64,000 nucleotides of DNA from Saccharum officinarum (GCA_020631735.1 CM036168.1:96142932-96206931); one strand, 5' to 3'; positions 22,170-34,189 are shown, counted from the stretch's first letter. The notes: generated by a model from the letters alone, not told the origin. Numbers and translations: made by a program.

Positions 22170-25100
22170 AAAAAATGCAAAACAGCAAAAGATGTTACTT
22201 TTATTTTTGAGGTCCCTATATAACGGTCTTGCCACTACTAGAAACTGAAATTTCCTTGTGTTACAAAAAACAGTCAAGGAAATAGGAAAAATCCACATGG
22301 AAATTATTTCTGACGGTCAACCGACAAGCAAGTACCGTAAAGGATAGTTCCTTAGAGAACACAAAAACCACTTCGTTCACGGTATTTTTCTTGATGGTCG
22401 GTTCACAACATGCTGTGTAAACGGTCTCCTTCTTTGTCCAGGTTCAAAAATCACTTTATAATAAGTGATTCATCAGTCTTGAAATGTAAGATATCCTAAA
22501 TATTTTAGACATATTATGTGGTGAAATAGCTGACACATGTAACCATCTTTCTATATTTTAAGCCTGGTGGTAGAGGACACTTGTGAAAGGCACTTTGGGA
22601 CAAATTTACCATGTGATTGGTATTTGGAGGAGTTAATTCGTCTAGAATACCTTATAATTTAAAACAAATTTAAATGCTTTAATATCTTGTATTTTATATT
22701 AGAGAGTACTTATTAACCATACACACATTAACTTTACAGTTGTGATGAAGCTACTACGGTCTTAAGATAGTCAAGAACGCTATATATAGTTTCCTACCTA
22801 CTACTAGAGACGGGGACTTTGGCCTAGCTCTCTCTCATATTTTGTGCCACTTTGGGTTGTGATCTTTAGCATGCGAGACACATTGGACCATGCGAGTATT
22901 TACTTTGCCACAAGCACGGTTCATGGCACGTTTACATGTCTTCCTGCTATGTCGGCCCAAGCATGCCTTTTAAAATAGGTTTGCTTTTTTTTTTATCTGC
23001 TTGTGATATATGATATAGGAAAAAATATTATATATGTATCACTTTTATACTTTTTAATATATTTTATAATCCATTAAGAATTACTAGATAATATTAGGTA
23101 AGAGTATCTTCTCACAACTAAAAAAGACTAAAAAGTGGCCACACGTTGCCTCGTCGGTCTGCCTCCTTGCGATCCGGTCTCCCTCCGTTGCGCGACAATC
23201 ACGGGCAAGATCTCATGCAAAAGAACTGAAGTTCATTGCCTTGCATGCGTGTGAGCCAATCGTGTGCATGCAAGATCAAGAAGGAAACTACTATTTTGAT
23301 TGATTGATTGATCCGGTCAATCCTGCCATCAACACGCAAGGATTACATCACGATCATCTCGCACTGCCAGTTAAGCAACCGTCCTCCCTATGCACACCGC
23401 ACGTCCTCACCCTCTCGTGCGCAGTGCCCTCGCACTTGCCCTTTGCGCGCCGCCCTCACCTCCTCGCCACTCGTCCTCGACGTTGCTAGTCGCACACGCC
23501 GTCGCGCCCGTCGCCGTCGCCTTGTCCGCGCCGATCCGCTTCCTTGTCCTCAACGCCGCCGGGCTTGACTTCCTCCTCGCCGCTATAGTGGAGAGGCAAC
23601 ATCAACGGATCGTGCACCGCCTATGTTTCAATCCAGATGTTCCCTCCCTTCCTACTGTTCATGATCCGGTGAAACCGTACTGTTCATCTTCCTGGTCGGG
23701 TTCAAGGCACACGGGTGGTTCAGAAGAAGTTTCTTTGCCGAATACAAAAGAGTTATCGCGTGGGAGGGGATATTGGTCGCCGCCAATGCAGAATGCCGCT
23801 GGCGCGCCACGGCTGCTTGGACTGCGGATCGGCGTAGAGTAGGTAGGAACCCGCCGACGCGTGATGCGTCACCGCACCGCCTGCTTCTTGCCGCCGGCCG
23901 CTGGGTCCCATCGCCTCTGCTTTGTCTATTGAGCCGTCCTGTTCATCGGTGTACAGGTGCCCAGGCTGATATTCCACTATTCCAGTGCCGTTCTTTCTTC
24001 CTCGCAAGATTAGAAAAACATGGTGCAAATTATATCCTGACTCTGAGGCATGTATACGTATAAATTATGATGAAAGCCACCGTTAGTCTTGAGCTATTGC
24101 TGCCGTGGCGGTATTTTGTTTAATGTGCATATGCAGAGTAAATGCATTTGGTTTAATGTGCATATAATTAACGACACGGCAATGCCCTCGCCTCGACCGA
24201 GCCCTTCTACCCTGCCGTTTCCTCCACGACGTCCACGGCAAGCCCCGCAACTGAAACACGGTGACCCTGCAACAGCTCTCCTCGGCAGCCAGATCTTCCT
24301 ACGTCACGGGGACTCTCTCCTGCGCCTCCACCGGTGAGCCACCACGGTGCCCAAGCCCTTGCCTTTTTCCTTGTTTGCCTACCAATGCAAGCGATGCTTG
24401 AATTAGGAAGAGTTCAGAACCTGCCTTTTTCCTTGGTTGCCTATCAATGCCAGCCATCTAACATTTGAAAATCATACTCTATCAGATTAATAATGGTCGT
24501 CTCTATCAATAGCTATTTGGTCTCTGCAAACACTGGCACTACTACTGGTATGTACTCTGTAGTACTAACACCTGCACTTGCTGAATAGCAAAACTACTAA
24601 AACTAAAGAAAAAGTATAAAACTGTAGCAATCCGACAACAGCAAAATCTGAAAGCAGACGCTACTTGTTCTCAAGCAAAACTGAAAACAGATGCTATGGC
24701 TATCTCTATTTTTTCTATAGTACAATTGAAAATAGTTGCTACTGCTACACTTAATTTTGATTGATCCCTGAGCCAGTATATTTTTTAGTTATGTATAGGG
24801 TCAGAGGAGCAGTTTACCATGTGCATAACAGTTAACAGTATATTGCATAACTAAGACATATGGTAGATAGTGGTGACAATCTGACATATAGATAGTAAGA
24901 CTCAGTCAGAAATTTAGTTCCAGTGCCTCTGTTTTAGTTTCAGAAATCACTACTTCAGCCATTCAGTGTTTCAATAGCAATCGTGCAGGTAGAGTGAATA
25001 GGTGTTGTTTTAGGTTGCCTGATCTTCGTTATCACTTATCACTGTAAGTTCAGCAAACGTAAAAAAACAATGGAACACAGTGCACAAATCACTGTGACTT

Positions 25101-25828
25101 CTTAAATTCATATAGAGACAGAGCTCATGTTGAAGATTTTTGGTTTTCAGTTGAGTTCTTAAAAGACCTGACAACAGATGAATAAAGCTTGACTGAATGT
25201 TTTTCTGAACTCTGAGAAGTCATGTCTGATGTCGGGAAGGGGAAGAAGTTATTTGAGAGTTGAGACCAAGGTGGACCATGGGATCCCTGCCCAACTTAAT
25301 CTCCACTCCATAAACCATAACTTTGGTACTTTTCATATGTGTTCAGAGCTTAATTACTTAGACTGCTTATTTTCATCTGGTCAAGCTCTGCCTCTAATGT
25401 CAGGTTACTAATCAAGTTCACTTGTTCTTTTTTGCCACAAGCAATAGTTAGTATAAATTAGAGTACCTTTATTGTGTGAAAAAATACCTATCATGCCAGC
25501 ACTAATCTAGTTCACTTGTTCTTTGTTGTGCACTTTTCTGCAACTTTTAGGTGTATACTTGGGGTACAAGAGAATATAGGAGGCTTAATCTGGCTGGTCT
25601 GGTTTGTGATTATTGACATCAGTTTCATACTTGATATTGATCAGGTTATACCTTTGCTGGTATGTGAATGTTGACATCAATTGCTTCTGTTTTTTTTTGT
25701 GTCCCTGATGAAGTGGTTGAACAATGTTTCCCTTGCCAGTTTCATGTGGAGGAATCCATTGAGCAATGAAAAATAAAAATGGCTGGACATACTCTATTTT
25801 CTTGCCAGGTGCTCACTACTTGCAAGTG
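22170..25828. other. Transposon-rich intergenic tract, possible CACTA end and Helitron interior
   Basis: A CACTACTAGAAACTG-type end at ~22232 is followed by repeated acggtc/ttcctt words, as in CACTA subterminal regions; a similar ctactactagagacgg occurs at ~22797. 23300-24340 is GC-rich with open frames (for example 23390-23842) but no recognisable domain. 24360-25830 is AT-rich with nothing recognisable. The whole could be the interior of the Helitron ending at 27792. Confidence 0.3.
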
Positions 25829-25836
25829 TTTTCAAG

Positions 25837-26003
25837 CACTGGCGGAGCTACGTGCAGGCCAAAGAGGGCCATGGCCCCTCCTCGCTGATTGAAAACTCCA
25901 TTAAGTTGCTATTAAACTGAGATTAAAATTAATAAGTATGCATATTAAGTAAGAAATTAGTGCTGATGGCCCCCTCTTGTTTCCACATCAAGCTCCGCCA
26001 CTA
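25837..26003. mobile_element. hAT MITE with CACTGGCGGAGCT ends
   Basis: A 167-bp element with left end CACTGGCGGAGCT and right end AGCTCCGCCACTA. It is flanked by a perfect 8-bp duplication ttttcaag (25829-25836 and 26004-26011). The termini resemble the elements at 47102 and 48623. Confidence 0.85.
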
Positions 26004-26011
26004 TTTTCAAG

Positions 26012-26890
26012 GTCAGTACTAGGATATATAGATGGTCCTTGGGTCATTTGACCATCTTTGTTGCTGTTTTAGAAGAGCGTTAAAAATAGCTAATTTAAAT
26101 TCTCTCCACCAGCAGTCACATTATATTACTGTACTTGAAATTTTGTTGTATTTGCCTTTATAGTGTATTGATCAGCGGCGCACAGGCGGATTGATCATAT
26201 GGAGGTCTTGAAGTGCAATGGTGGATTACCGAGGGAGCAATGCAAAGGCCTTTGAAATCTCAAACTCTGAATGGTGCCTTATACCCAGTGAAGGGGGGAG
26301 ATGGTCCGTTCTTCCTCCCAGATGCCTCCAGGCCTGTTGAAAATGATATTATGGGTTTGTGAAATTGTCCTGCATGTTTGCCTCATGTACTGCTTGTGAA
26401 ATTGTCCAGGCATTCTTTTTGTCCTATGCATCAGTTGCCACGGATCCCATTCTGACATTTTGTTGGCACATCTTGTTATAGAATTAATTTGCTCAATATA
26501 AGTATACAATTTATAGATTGAAAAAAGCAATCCAGTGTCGGGGTGATATGTTGGCGTTGGGGTGATAACCGTGATATTCTAATAGAAAATGGTTTGTGAC
26601 TACATGTTTACATAATATGACTTGCATCTACTACGACTTTTTTTTGTTTGGAAAATAACATGAACGATAAAAATAAATTGTAGTCCTAACGTATAATATT
26701 TGCAGGCTATGGAAATAATTTGTTTCCTTTGAACTTCAGGAAAATAAAGTAGACCGATGGTAGAAAAAATATTGCCTGATCTGGACTGAGATTCTATGGA
26801 CGTAGTTTAATGTGGACTATATCAGGCACAAAACATGTATCATCTTGGCATTAGTTCTGAATGCCTAAATCAGATTTTTTTTAATTTGGC
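26012..26890. other. AT-rich tract, nothing recognised
   Basis: No gene, TIR or repeat was identified in this interval. Confidence 0.35.
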
Positions 26891-26891
26891 G

Positions 26892-27186
26892 TTGTAATAC
26901 CCTAGAATTTATAAAAAAAATAATGTGCTGGCTGAGTAGAGTAAAGATAAGGAAAAAAATAACTTTTTGAACCATAAGTCGTATGGACGATAGACCGTGG
27001 TTGGGTAGACCTCGTCGAAACGAATCCGTTTGACTACCAACATGTTTCGGTTGGAGGTCAGATGAATTTGGGACAAGCTGTTAAATTTGGGACATGCAAA
27101 ATTGAATTGTCACATCTTGATTTCGGATTGGCTACTGGACGTTTGGTGCTATTATTTGTCCCGTTGTAACGCACGAGCACTCAACT
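26892..27186. mobile_element. LTR-like fragment ending in a degenerate Helitron-type terminus
   Basis: It starts TGTAATACCCTAGAATT, like the LTR at 3375, and continues with sequence of Gypsy-LTR character. Near 27152-27186, cccgttgtaacgcacgag is followed by CTAA, resembling the terminal hairpin-plus-CTAG at 27764 in eroded form. Confidence 0.35.
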
Positions 27187-27763
27187 AACTTAGAGTCATC
27201 GTCGCTTGTAATAATAATATCTATGATTTAACTATTTATATATATTACTGATGGTGAATCTTGCCACAAACACTTAAGTGGATACCTTATTCTTCAGTAT
27301 ATGTCTGCGTGGAATAGATAAAACCACATATATTTATACGGTGAGTACAACATATTTTGTTTTTAAGGTTTTGTGAGAGGATTTTTAAGACACTCGGTAT
27401 TACACATGCGATAGACACTAATATTTACATATATACTCTAACCACTAATATTTACATATATACTCTAACCTGTGTACAGGATGGTATGAAGATGCGACGG
27501 AACTTATTCGTGCATTTGTTGGTGCACGAAAGAAATAGATATCATAGATTTGTTTCAGTCAATATAAAATATTATCTTAGCCGCATTACGGAAAGGTCTA
27601 TACAGTAGACTTTGTGAGCCTGCGACGCCACACTTTTCGTGACTGTGTTAATTTCACAAACTTTGCTTTTTGAATGAAATGTCACTTTAACGTAGGTATT
27701 TAATTTCATAATATTATTATCTTATTGTACGATCCGTGTGTTTTATTATAAAAGTTTAGCTGT

Positions 27764-27792
27764 CCCGTAGCAACACACGGGCACGAACCTAG
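27764..27792 (+). mobile_element. Helitron 3' terminus
   Basis: The 18-base hairpin cccgtagcaacacacggg (stem CCCGT/ACGGG) is followed after seven bases by CTAG and then a host T. This is the Helitron 3'-end layout (hairpin, short spacer, CTRR, insertion before T). The 5' end was not fixed; one candidate (A|TCTTTCTATATTTTAAG, ~22545) would make the element ~5.2 kb. Confidence 0.5.
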
Positions 27793-27913
27793 TACAATTA
27801 CAAGAATAAAGGCTTACAAGAATAAAGGGCACGCTATATTGCAATGCAGCTCATCAGAAATCCATGTTTCTTCGTACGGGTTACTTGCTCCTGAATCCTA
27901 ATGCTTGCCTAAA

Positions 27914-28221
27914 CTAGTGTCCGGCATTCAATTCAGCCACCCAGCTAGGTAATAGCACGTGATGCTGACTTTGTGGAACACCGTCGTCCGTCCGTTCCTG
28001 GCGAGGGCGCGAGGCTGGTGATGCTAGCTGACTTGGTTGAACCGTCGGCGTGCTTGATGGCCTCGGCGGTGTCAGCGAAGTAGCGGGGTGCGTAGCCTTG
28101 CGGCCCTGCCTTTCCTTGGCAGGCTCGACGAGAAAGTCACGCGATCCCAGAAGACGTGGAGCTGCCTCCGCGCGCGACCGCGCCTTCTTCACCGTATTGT
28201 CGCCTTTCGCCTCCATATGGC
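27914..28221 (-). CDS. Hypothetical protein, possibly a chance or chimeric frame
   Basis: From the ATG at 28221 (minus) the frame runs 102 codons (starts MEAKGDNTVKKARSRAE). A TATAAATG sequence lies ~175 bases upstream at ~28400. No family was recognised. Its last ~20 codons read the NHL-derived 3' remnant in a different frame, so the C-terminus is probably not ancestral. It may be a young chimeric gene or a pseudogene. Confidence 0.25.
27925..28010 (-). pseudogene. 3'-end remnant of a LEA_2/NHL gene
   Basis: The minus strand reads VFHKVSITCYYLAGWLN, matching the C-terminal VFDKVSITCY of the broken NHL gene at 30847 with its stop codon mutated (TAG to TAC). The flank gcattcaattcagcca is shared by both loci, indicating a local duplication ~2.9 kb apart. 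Confidence 0.6.
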
Positions 28222-28829
28222 GTCCACGCTGTTGGGTCGGGTCGTAACCTCCGGCTTCCAGCGCGCTGCTGCTGTGCTGGGTGCCGGCCGGCTTCGTTCG
28301 TGCGTGCGTGTGTACGCCGCACGGGCACGGCGACGCCGAAATCTTGTCTTGCTGCTGAAACGGGTGGGCGATATCGTCGTGTCGGTGGTCGTCCACATTT
28401 ATAGATGGATGAATTCGTGGATGGATCGGTCCTACCATAGCGTCACGTTCGGACTCCGGACTCCCCGCCTCCCCGGGTACGGTGGATCAGAATTCTCATC
28501 GCTTTCGTGTCGCAATAGGAAATAAATGTTGACATAAAAATAGAAAATATTATGGGAACCAAGGGCATTGTTCCAAATAAATAAATTAATGATCCAAGCG
28601 AGAAATAATGTTGATAAAAATAGAAATTTTTCTAAGAAGCAAAACACTGGCCTAGCAAATAAATAAATAAAAATCATTCACATGCCAATAAGCGTGTAAG
28701 CGACAATAGTAAGAGAGGGTTGGAGAGTTGGGACTTGGGATCATGGTCTTCTTGTGCTCTCCATTGCTCATTAGCTCGCCTCATAATGCACAGCACCTTG
28801 ATCGAAACTCCCTGCTAGGTAGTATTTTT

Positions 28830-30320
28830 CTCTATTTCAAATTATAAGTTTTTTAGCTTTTTATATGTATAGTTTTTGCTATATACATTTAAATATTCAT
28901 CATGTCTATATACGTAACAGAATATATGTATCTAGAAACGGATATGCTTTGACTCAGACGTCCGGCCGTTTCCGGACGTGGCGCCCGCTCACTCGGCCTC
29001 CTGCCGCTCGCGCCCGTTCGCATGCGGCTCTCCTCATCCACTCATCTCAAAATATCCACCGCATGTGGCTCTCCTCGCCCACTTCGCCTCCTGCTTGCTC
29101 CCTCATCCACTCATCTGCTCTCTCTCTATCTCTCTCTCAAAAATCCACCACACCCTTCCACCGCCCAACCCGAGAGACCCCAGCCCGGAAGACCCCAACC
29201 CGGCGTGGCGCCCTCCCCCATCCCCTCCTCAGCCAGAGCTCGAGCACGCAGCAGGGGGATCCATGGAGGCGGCGTCCTCTACCCATCCCGAGCCCGACGT
29301 GCCTCCTCTACCCTGGCACGCCCTCCCCAACCTCGACAGCGGCCATGGTGGCCTTCCCGTGGTGGATCCATGGAGCACGATGTAGATCCAGCGGCGTAGT
29401 GGTCTCCTACACCCAGCATGCGACGACGGCCCGCCCCCTATCCCATCCATGGAGGCGCCTCGATCTGCACACCCCGACTGCGCCCCCAACCCATGTGCCT
29501 TCCCTCTTTCCCTTATCTCGCGCCTGCAGTGGATTTTTGCGGTGTTGCAACAGTCTATTTGAGATGTTGCAGTAGTTGTTCCATGTTGTTGCAACAGTTT
29601 GTTCGTGTTGTTGCAACAATATGTTCATGGTGTTTCAGTAGGTTCAGCCTAATGTTTCAGCTGTTGTTCCTTTGTTGTTGCAATAATACATTTCTTGTTG
29701 TTTCGGTTGTTGTTCTTTTGTTGTTGCAATAATACGTTTCTTGGTGTTTCAACTTCTTCATCCCAATGTTGCAGTAGTACTGCTTTTTGAGATGGTGAAG
29801 TATGTTTCAGTTGCTTCAATCTCATGTCGCAGTAGTTGTTTCATTATTGTTGCAGCAGTTTGTTCGGTATTGTTGTAACAATATGTTTCTTGGTGTTTCA
29901 GTGACTATCTCTTTGATGTTGCAATTTCATTGATCCCCATGTTTCAATGGACAATCTCTTGTGTTTCATCAATAGAATCGAGATGTTGTGTATGCGAGCG
30001 TGTGAAACTTTGGAGCTGGCTCGTTGTTTCCACGCCTGCTGCTGTGTGTATGCGTGGGGAGCCAGTTTTCCCGCAGGCGCATGACAGAGGGATTTCGGGA
30101 GTGCGGTTCCAAGGTTGAGGACGGTGGGCGGTTTCCGATTTCTTTCTTCTGTTTCCGTGCGGGTGGGCGGGCGGTTGTTATTTCTTTCTTCTATTTCCGT
30201 GCGGGGGGGGGGCACGGGGCCCTAGGTGCGTCCGGACGGACCTTTGGATCCGGGCGTCCGGGCGCTAGAAGCGCCGATCTAGAAAAGCTAAAGCGATTTA
30301 TAATTTAGAACAGAGGGAGC
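28830..30320. mobile_element. Stowaway-type MITE split by MULE copy 3
   Basis: The left half (~28830-28938: tatttcaaattataag ... tatgtatctagaaa) and right half (30277-~30317: atctagaaaagctaaagcga ... acagagggag) form one grass Stowaway-like MITE when the MULE at 28939-30276 and one target copy are removed. Confidence 0.6.
28939..30276. mobile_element. MULE-like non-autonomous element, copy 3
   Basis: A perfect 9-bp duplication atctagaaa (28930-28938 and 30277-30285). The left end (CGGATATGCTTTGACTCAGA then CGTCCGG) aligns with copies 1, 2 and 4; the right end is GCGTCCGGGCGCTAGAAGCG then CCG. The array (~29540-29960) is in the opposite orientation (tgttgcaac, tgtttcagt). A GC-rich arm contains short Pro/Ser-rich frames only. 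Confidence 0.8.
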
Positions 30321-30840
30321 ATTATACTTAACTTCATGCAAATGTATATTGTCACAGGCGTGCATAGAGAAAATATTGAGTGACGTTTGGAATGCGTAAA
30401 TTAAAGCCACATGAGCATCATATAATTTCTCAACAAATTTGTGCATATAGAGTTATAAAAGTAATATTCGCATGTTCAGCCTATGCATACAACAGTGTGA
30501 TTCATGGAATTTTCGTATAGGAAGTTAACATAATAGGGTTGCACATGAACTTCATGTTGATGAGAGAGAGAAGGGGCGAACTGTAAGAGTTTATGCACAA
30601 GAATAAAAAAGAATCTTTGCAAACAAAACAAGTAGGTCATACGTAAGCCAACTAATATATGAATACTCATCGCAAAAAAAAAGATAGTATATAAGTACGT
30701 GAACTACATATAGCCAACAGAGGACTATATTATTGGCCCTGATGTTAGAAATCCATGCTCCCTATTTCGAAGGAAAAAAAAGGAACCCACGCTACCTGCC
30801 TAAATCTAAAAATGTGTACGTGGCCGCATTCAATTCAGCC
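30320..30840. other. AT-rich intergenic DNA
   Basis: Nothing recognised between the split MITE and the NHL pseudogene. Confidence 0.4.
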
Positions 30841-30846
30841 ATGTAG

Positions 30847-31560
30847 CTAATAGCACGTGATGCTGACTTTGTCGAACACCGTCGACATGAAGTGCGTCCC
30901 TGGCGACGCGGGCGAGGGCGGTGGCGCCACGGGCAACTTCAGCGGACACTTCACGTCCAGCCTCCCGACTCCCGCCTACATGAACCGGCCGGTACTTGAA
31001 CGCCCCGGTGAGCCTGAGCTCGAACTCGACCACGCCGGCAACGGTCTCCTTTGCAAACTCCGCCACCGCGTCGCTGCCCAGCTCAAACCCCACCGGTGAG
31101 GACGACACGGCTAACATGCGAAACTCCTCCGTGTGCCGCGGGTCTATCCTCATGCCCGCGTCCACCAGCCGTGCGCCTTCCAGGCGCCTCCCCGCGAAGA
31201 ACAGCTCGGCGTCGAGCGGCGCTGCGGGCTCGGCGCGCATCGCCCAGTTGCGGTTGCGTAGGGAGACGGTGAGCGACAGGTCGCGTACGCGAGCGCCGTG
31301 CCGTTGGCGCCGGCGAGGGCGAGCCGCGACACCGACGCGTCCTTCACGGTCGCGCGGACCGGGTAGACGACGCCGAAGGCCGGGACGAGCACGCAGATGA
31401 GCGCCACCGCGATGAACAAGCCGCAGATGCTGCAGGTGAAATTTAATGCACTGCAACAGCAGCAGCACAAGCAGCCGACACAGGATTCGACGATGCACGA
31501 GCAGCAGTCGTCGTCGTCTATGATGCCGACCAATCCGCTAACGATGGAGGCGAGGCTGTC
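30847..31560 (-). pseudogene. LEA_2/NDR1-HIN1-like gene broken by two frameshifts
   Basis: Minus-strand order is a Cys-rich stretch (VGCLCCCCCSALNFTCSICG), a membrane segment (LFIAVALICVLVPAFGVVY), then the LEA_2 core (LSLTVSLRNRNWAMRAEPAA, then LDAELFFAGRRLEGA) and the family-type end VFDKVSITCY at the TAG at 30847-30849. The core is split: a 2-bp CG expansion in gtcgcgtacg (31281-31287) throws the frame after NGTALAY, and a 1-bp change near 30960-30972 throws it again before the RLDVKCPLKLPV segment. No in-frame ATG precedes the Cys-rich part. The gene is probably inactive; sequencing error at both sites is the alternative. It is the same family as the gene at 521. Confidence 0.75.
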
Positions 31561-31599
31561 TTGCGCAACGCGGGACGATCTATCAAGCAAACTAGAGAC

Positions 31600-32210
31600 C
31601 TCCTCTAACGGTCGGAAATTGCGCCTTATTCGTGCCCTCGGGCGTAGTTTTATTCGTACAATGATAGTGTTGGGTTCGGTTTCGATTCCAAGATTCAATC
31701 CGATTACAGCATTATTAAGCGTTTGGGTTATCGTCTTTGTTTCAGCCGGAGTCACGTGCGATAATCAGATACTGTGACATACGAAACTGAACTGATCAAT
31801 CACGCGGGCGGGCGCAGCGACCAGGAAAATTAGGCTGTAGGGGGTCTCAGCTCAATCCATATAGATGGTCCAGGAATTTCAATTGAACTCTCAGCCTGGA
31901 CTGGGTGAGATTCGGCCCATGAAGAAGCAGGAAAACAGGGGATATACAATCATTCCTGCCAGTGCCCATTATCAACCCATTACTTCTTTGAGAGGTTCTT
32001 ATCACTTGCCCATGGCAAGCGCTAAACAAGAAACAAAAAGGAGCTGCAGCAGCAGAAGTCGGTGCCTCGCTGGATTCCTTCATCAGCAGGAAGCATGAAG
32101 ATTAATGTTTGATGCAAACGCACGGTATTTCAGTTAGCAGCACCTGATGGTAATCCTCGTTACCAAACAGGTTCCTGTGTTTATGTTTCTGTATGGCACT
32201 TTCTACTTCC
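31600..32210. other. Upstream flank of the NHL pseudogene, no gene seen
   Basis: Short frames on both strands lack recognisable features. Confidence 0.4.
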
Positions 32211-32222
32211 TCTTAATGAAAT

Positions 32223-33431
32223 GGGCAAGGCTAGCGTCCAAACGTCTGACCCCAGGTCTGCATCCGGACGCAGCTCCGACACCTGCAACCGCTTCGCATC
32301 GGACGCCCCCCATACTCGCATCAGATCCCGCGCTAGCGAATCGCGTCCGGCCACCTACGACCGATCCTATGCCAGTGACCGCGTTCGACTATCCGCGGCT
32401 CGATCCCCATCCCGGTTGCGCCCCCGGTGTCAAGCCCACCGCGCTCCTTCCATCACCATGCCACGCTCCTCCCCCGCCGCGCCATGCTCCTCCCCTCGCC
32501 GCGGCGCCATCCCTGCCATGCCCCGGTCCTCCACCGCGCTCTGTCTTAGCTGCGCCCTTTCCCCTGTCCTAACGTCTCATCTCCTCTACAACATCCGGCC
32601 GACCGTTGCAACCTATGCCGTACACTACGGAGTATACTTGTATAGTCATTGCAACATCTAGATAAACACACATCAAACATGTGTCTGAAACAACTAAAAC
32701 ATTTGAAACATACATTTGCAACATACGTCTAAAACAGATGAAACATGTAGAACATACAGTTGAAACATGCGTGTGTAGCCATTGCAGCATATGCAACATC
32801 AGATCCTTTTGCAACCTCAAGACGAAACACATGAAACATACAGATGAAACACATGAAACATACAGATGAAACGCTTGAAACATACGTCTGAAACAACTGA
32901 AAACATATACTTGCAACTTACATATATAGCAATTGCAACATACACAGCATACAGATGAAACACTTGAAAATAACTTCTGAAACACACCCGAAACAAAACA
33001 TGGCGTCGCCGACGGCCATGGCCTACTTGGTGAGGAACTGTTGTAGCTAGCAAGCGGCACTCGGGGTGCAATGGAGAGGGAGGATGGTGGCAGGCAAGCG
33101 GCCGAAAGTGGTGAAGAACATCACACCGGAGCAGTTGCCGTGGACCACGCCGCGTCGGCTCGAAGAACTCGGTGGCGAGTGGTGAGTGTCAATGAGGAGA
33201 CAGGAAAGCAGGCGGCAGCGCTCATACGCGGTGCATCACGCCGCTGCATGGCAGGCGTGGAGAGTTGGTTCGAGAATGGATAGGGAAACAATAACGATTT
33301 GAGAAGGCGAGAGCAGTGATTTTTTATTTTTATTTCCGTGCAAATGGCAGTGTTGTATGTTGGGCCGTTCGAGCGTCAAGCCCCACTAATACGCATCCGG
33401 ACGAAAGGAACGCCCTGCCATAACATTATCG
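32223..33431. mobile_element. MULE-like non-autonomous element, copy 4
   Basis: The left end GGGCAAGGCTAGCGTCCAAA aligns with copy 1. The right end CGCCCTGCCATAACATTATC then G parallels copy 1 (CGCCCTGACCTTATCATATT then ATCG). The duplication is taatgaaat (32214-32222) against taatgagat (33432-33440), 8/9. The array is at ~32655-33000, followed by aaaacatggcgtcgccg, shared with copy 1 (aaaacatggtgtcgccg at 2821); copies 1 and 4 are therefore one subfamily. Confidence 0.78.
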
Positions 33432-33634
33432 TAATGAGATATGTGCAAATACACGGTTGCGAAAAAAGGTTAATGTTGATGCTGCTCTCTCGAAGGTATC
33501 GATGACCTGAGCCGCTGTTGCGGTAACCAGACATGAGAACAAATGGGGCCTCAGCTGTCGTGATGATAGGAATATCAGACCCGGAACAAATGGAACTTCT
33601 GGCCTGTCAGGAAGGTTTGGCGCTTGCTGCTGAT

Positions 33635-34080
33635 TTTTTTTTGCCAACTATGGCTTCATTAAAAATTAAGGTTTAATGACATTATAACTAAGAGAAAAAC
33701 GTCTCAGAAAAGAAGAAAAAAAACACTTGACCCTCACGCCTAATCTTAGAATGTCTAAGCGATGAAGACAGGCACCTTCTGGAATGGGTGTACCAACGAT
33801 CTATCATGGTTGCCGCTGATCTTGACCTGCATAAATCTAGAATGGCGACCGATTGTGCGAACGCGGTTACAAACATCCATTGAGATTGGCTTGGGCCTTT
33901 ATGGCCGGCCAAATAATCCAAGAAATCAAAGTGAGGATGGAGACCTTCAATTCGGTGGATATTGTACACGAGGATCATCATCAAACATCGATGTCCATAC
34001 GGTGGCGAGGAGTTGTGTGATGTATGGTTTCTTGATCCGCCGCCTAGCGTTTGTGGCTCATTTCCTGTGAACAATGAATA
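33635..34080 (-). mobile_element. Possible LINE 3' fragment
   Basis: Read on the minus strand, the tract ends taatgaagccatagttggca followed by an A-run (plus-strand T-run ~33634-33642). The ending and tail suggest a LINE 3' region. No target duplication or reverse-transcriptase motif was found. Confidence 0.3.
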
Positions 34081-34150
34081 AAATGGGAGGGATAGCGCTA
34101 AGAGAATCTAACTAAATGGTTTTCACGGAATGTGAGTGTGAGTAGAACCT

Positions 34151-34189
34151 TTTTTTTATTGAACCGGGAAACTTCCCCATTCCCGCTGC
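34151..34189 (-). mobile_element. 39-bp ultra-truncated retroposon
   Basis: A 39-base insert, T-run at left (A-tail on the minus strand) followed by gaaccgggaaacttccccat, sits between perfect 13-bp copies of gtgagtagaacct (34138-34150 and 34190-34202). It is best read as the extreme 3' end of a LINE inserted by target-primed reverse transcription. Confidence 0.75.

Noticed and set aside
23390..23842. 150-codon plus-strand frame
   Set aside because: Low-complexity start and no recognisable domain; lies in a probable transposon interior.
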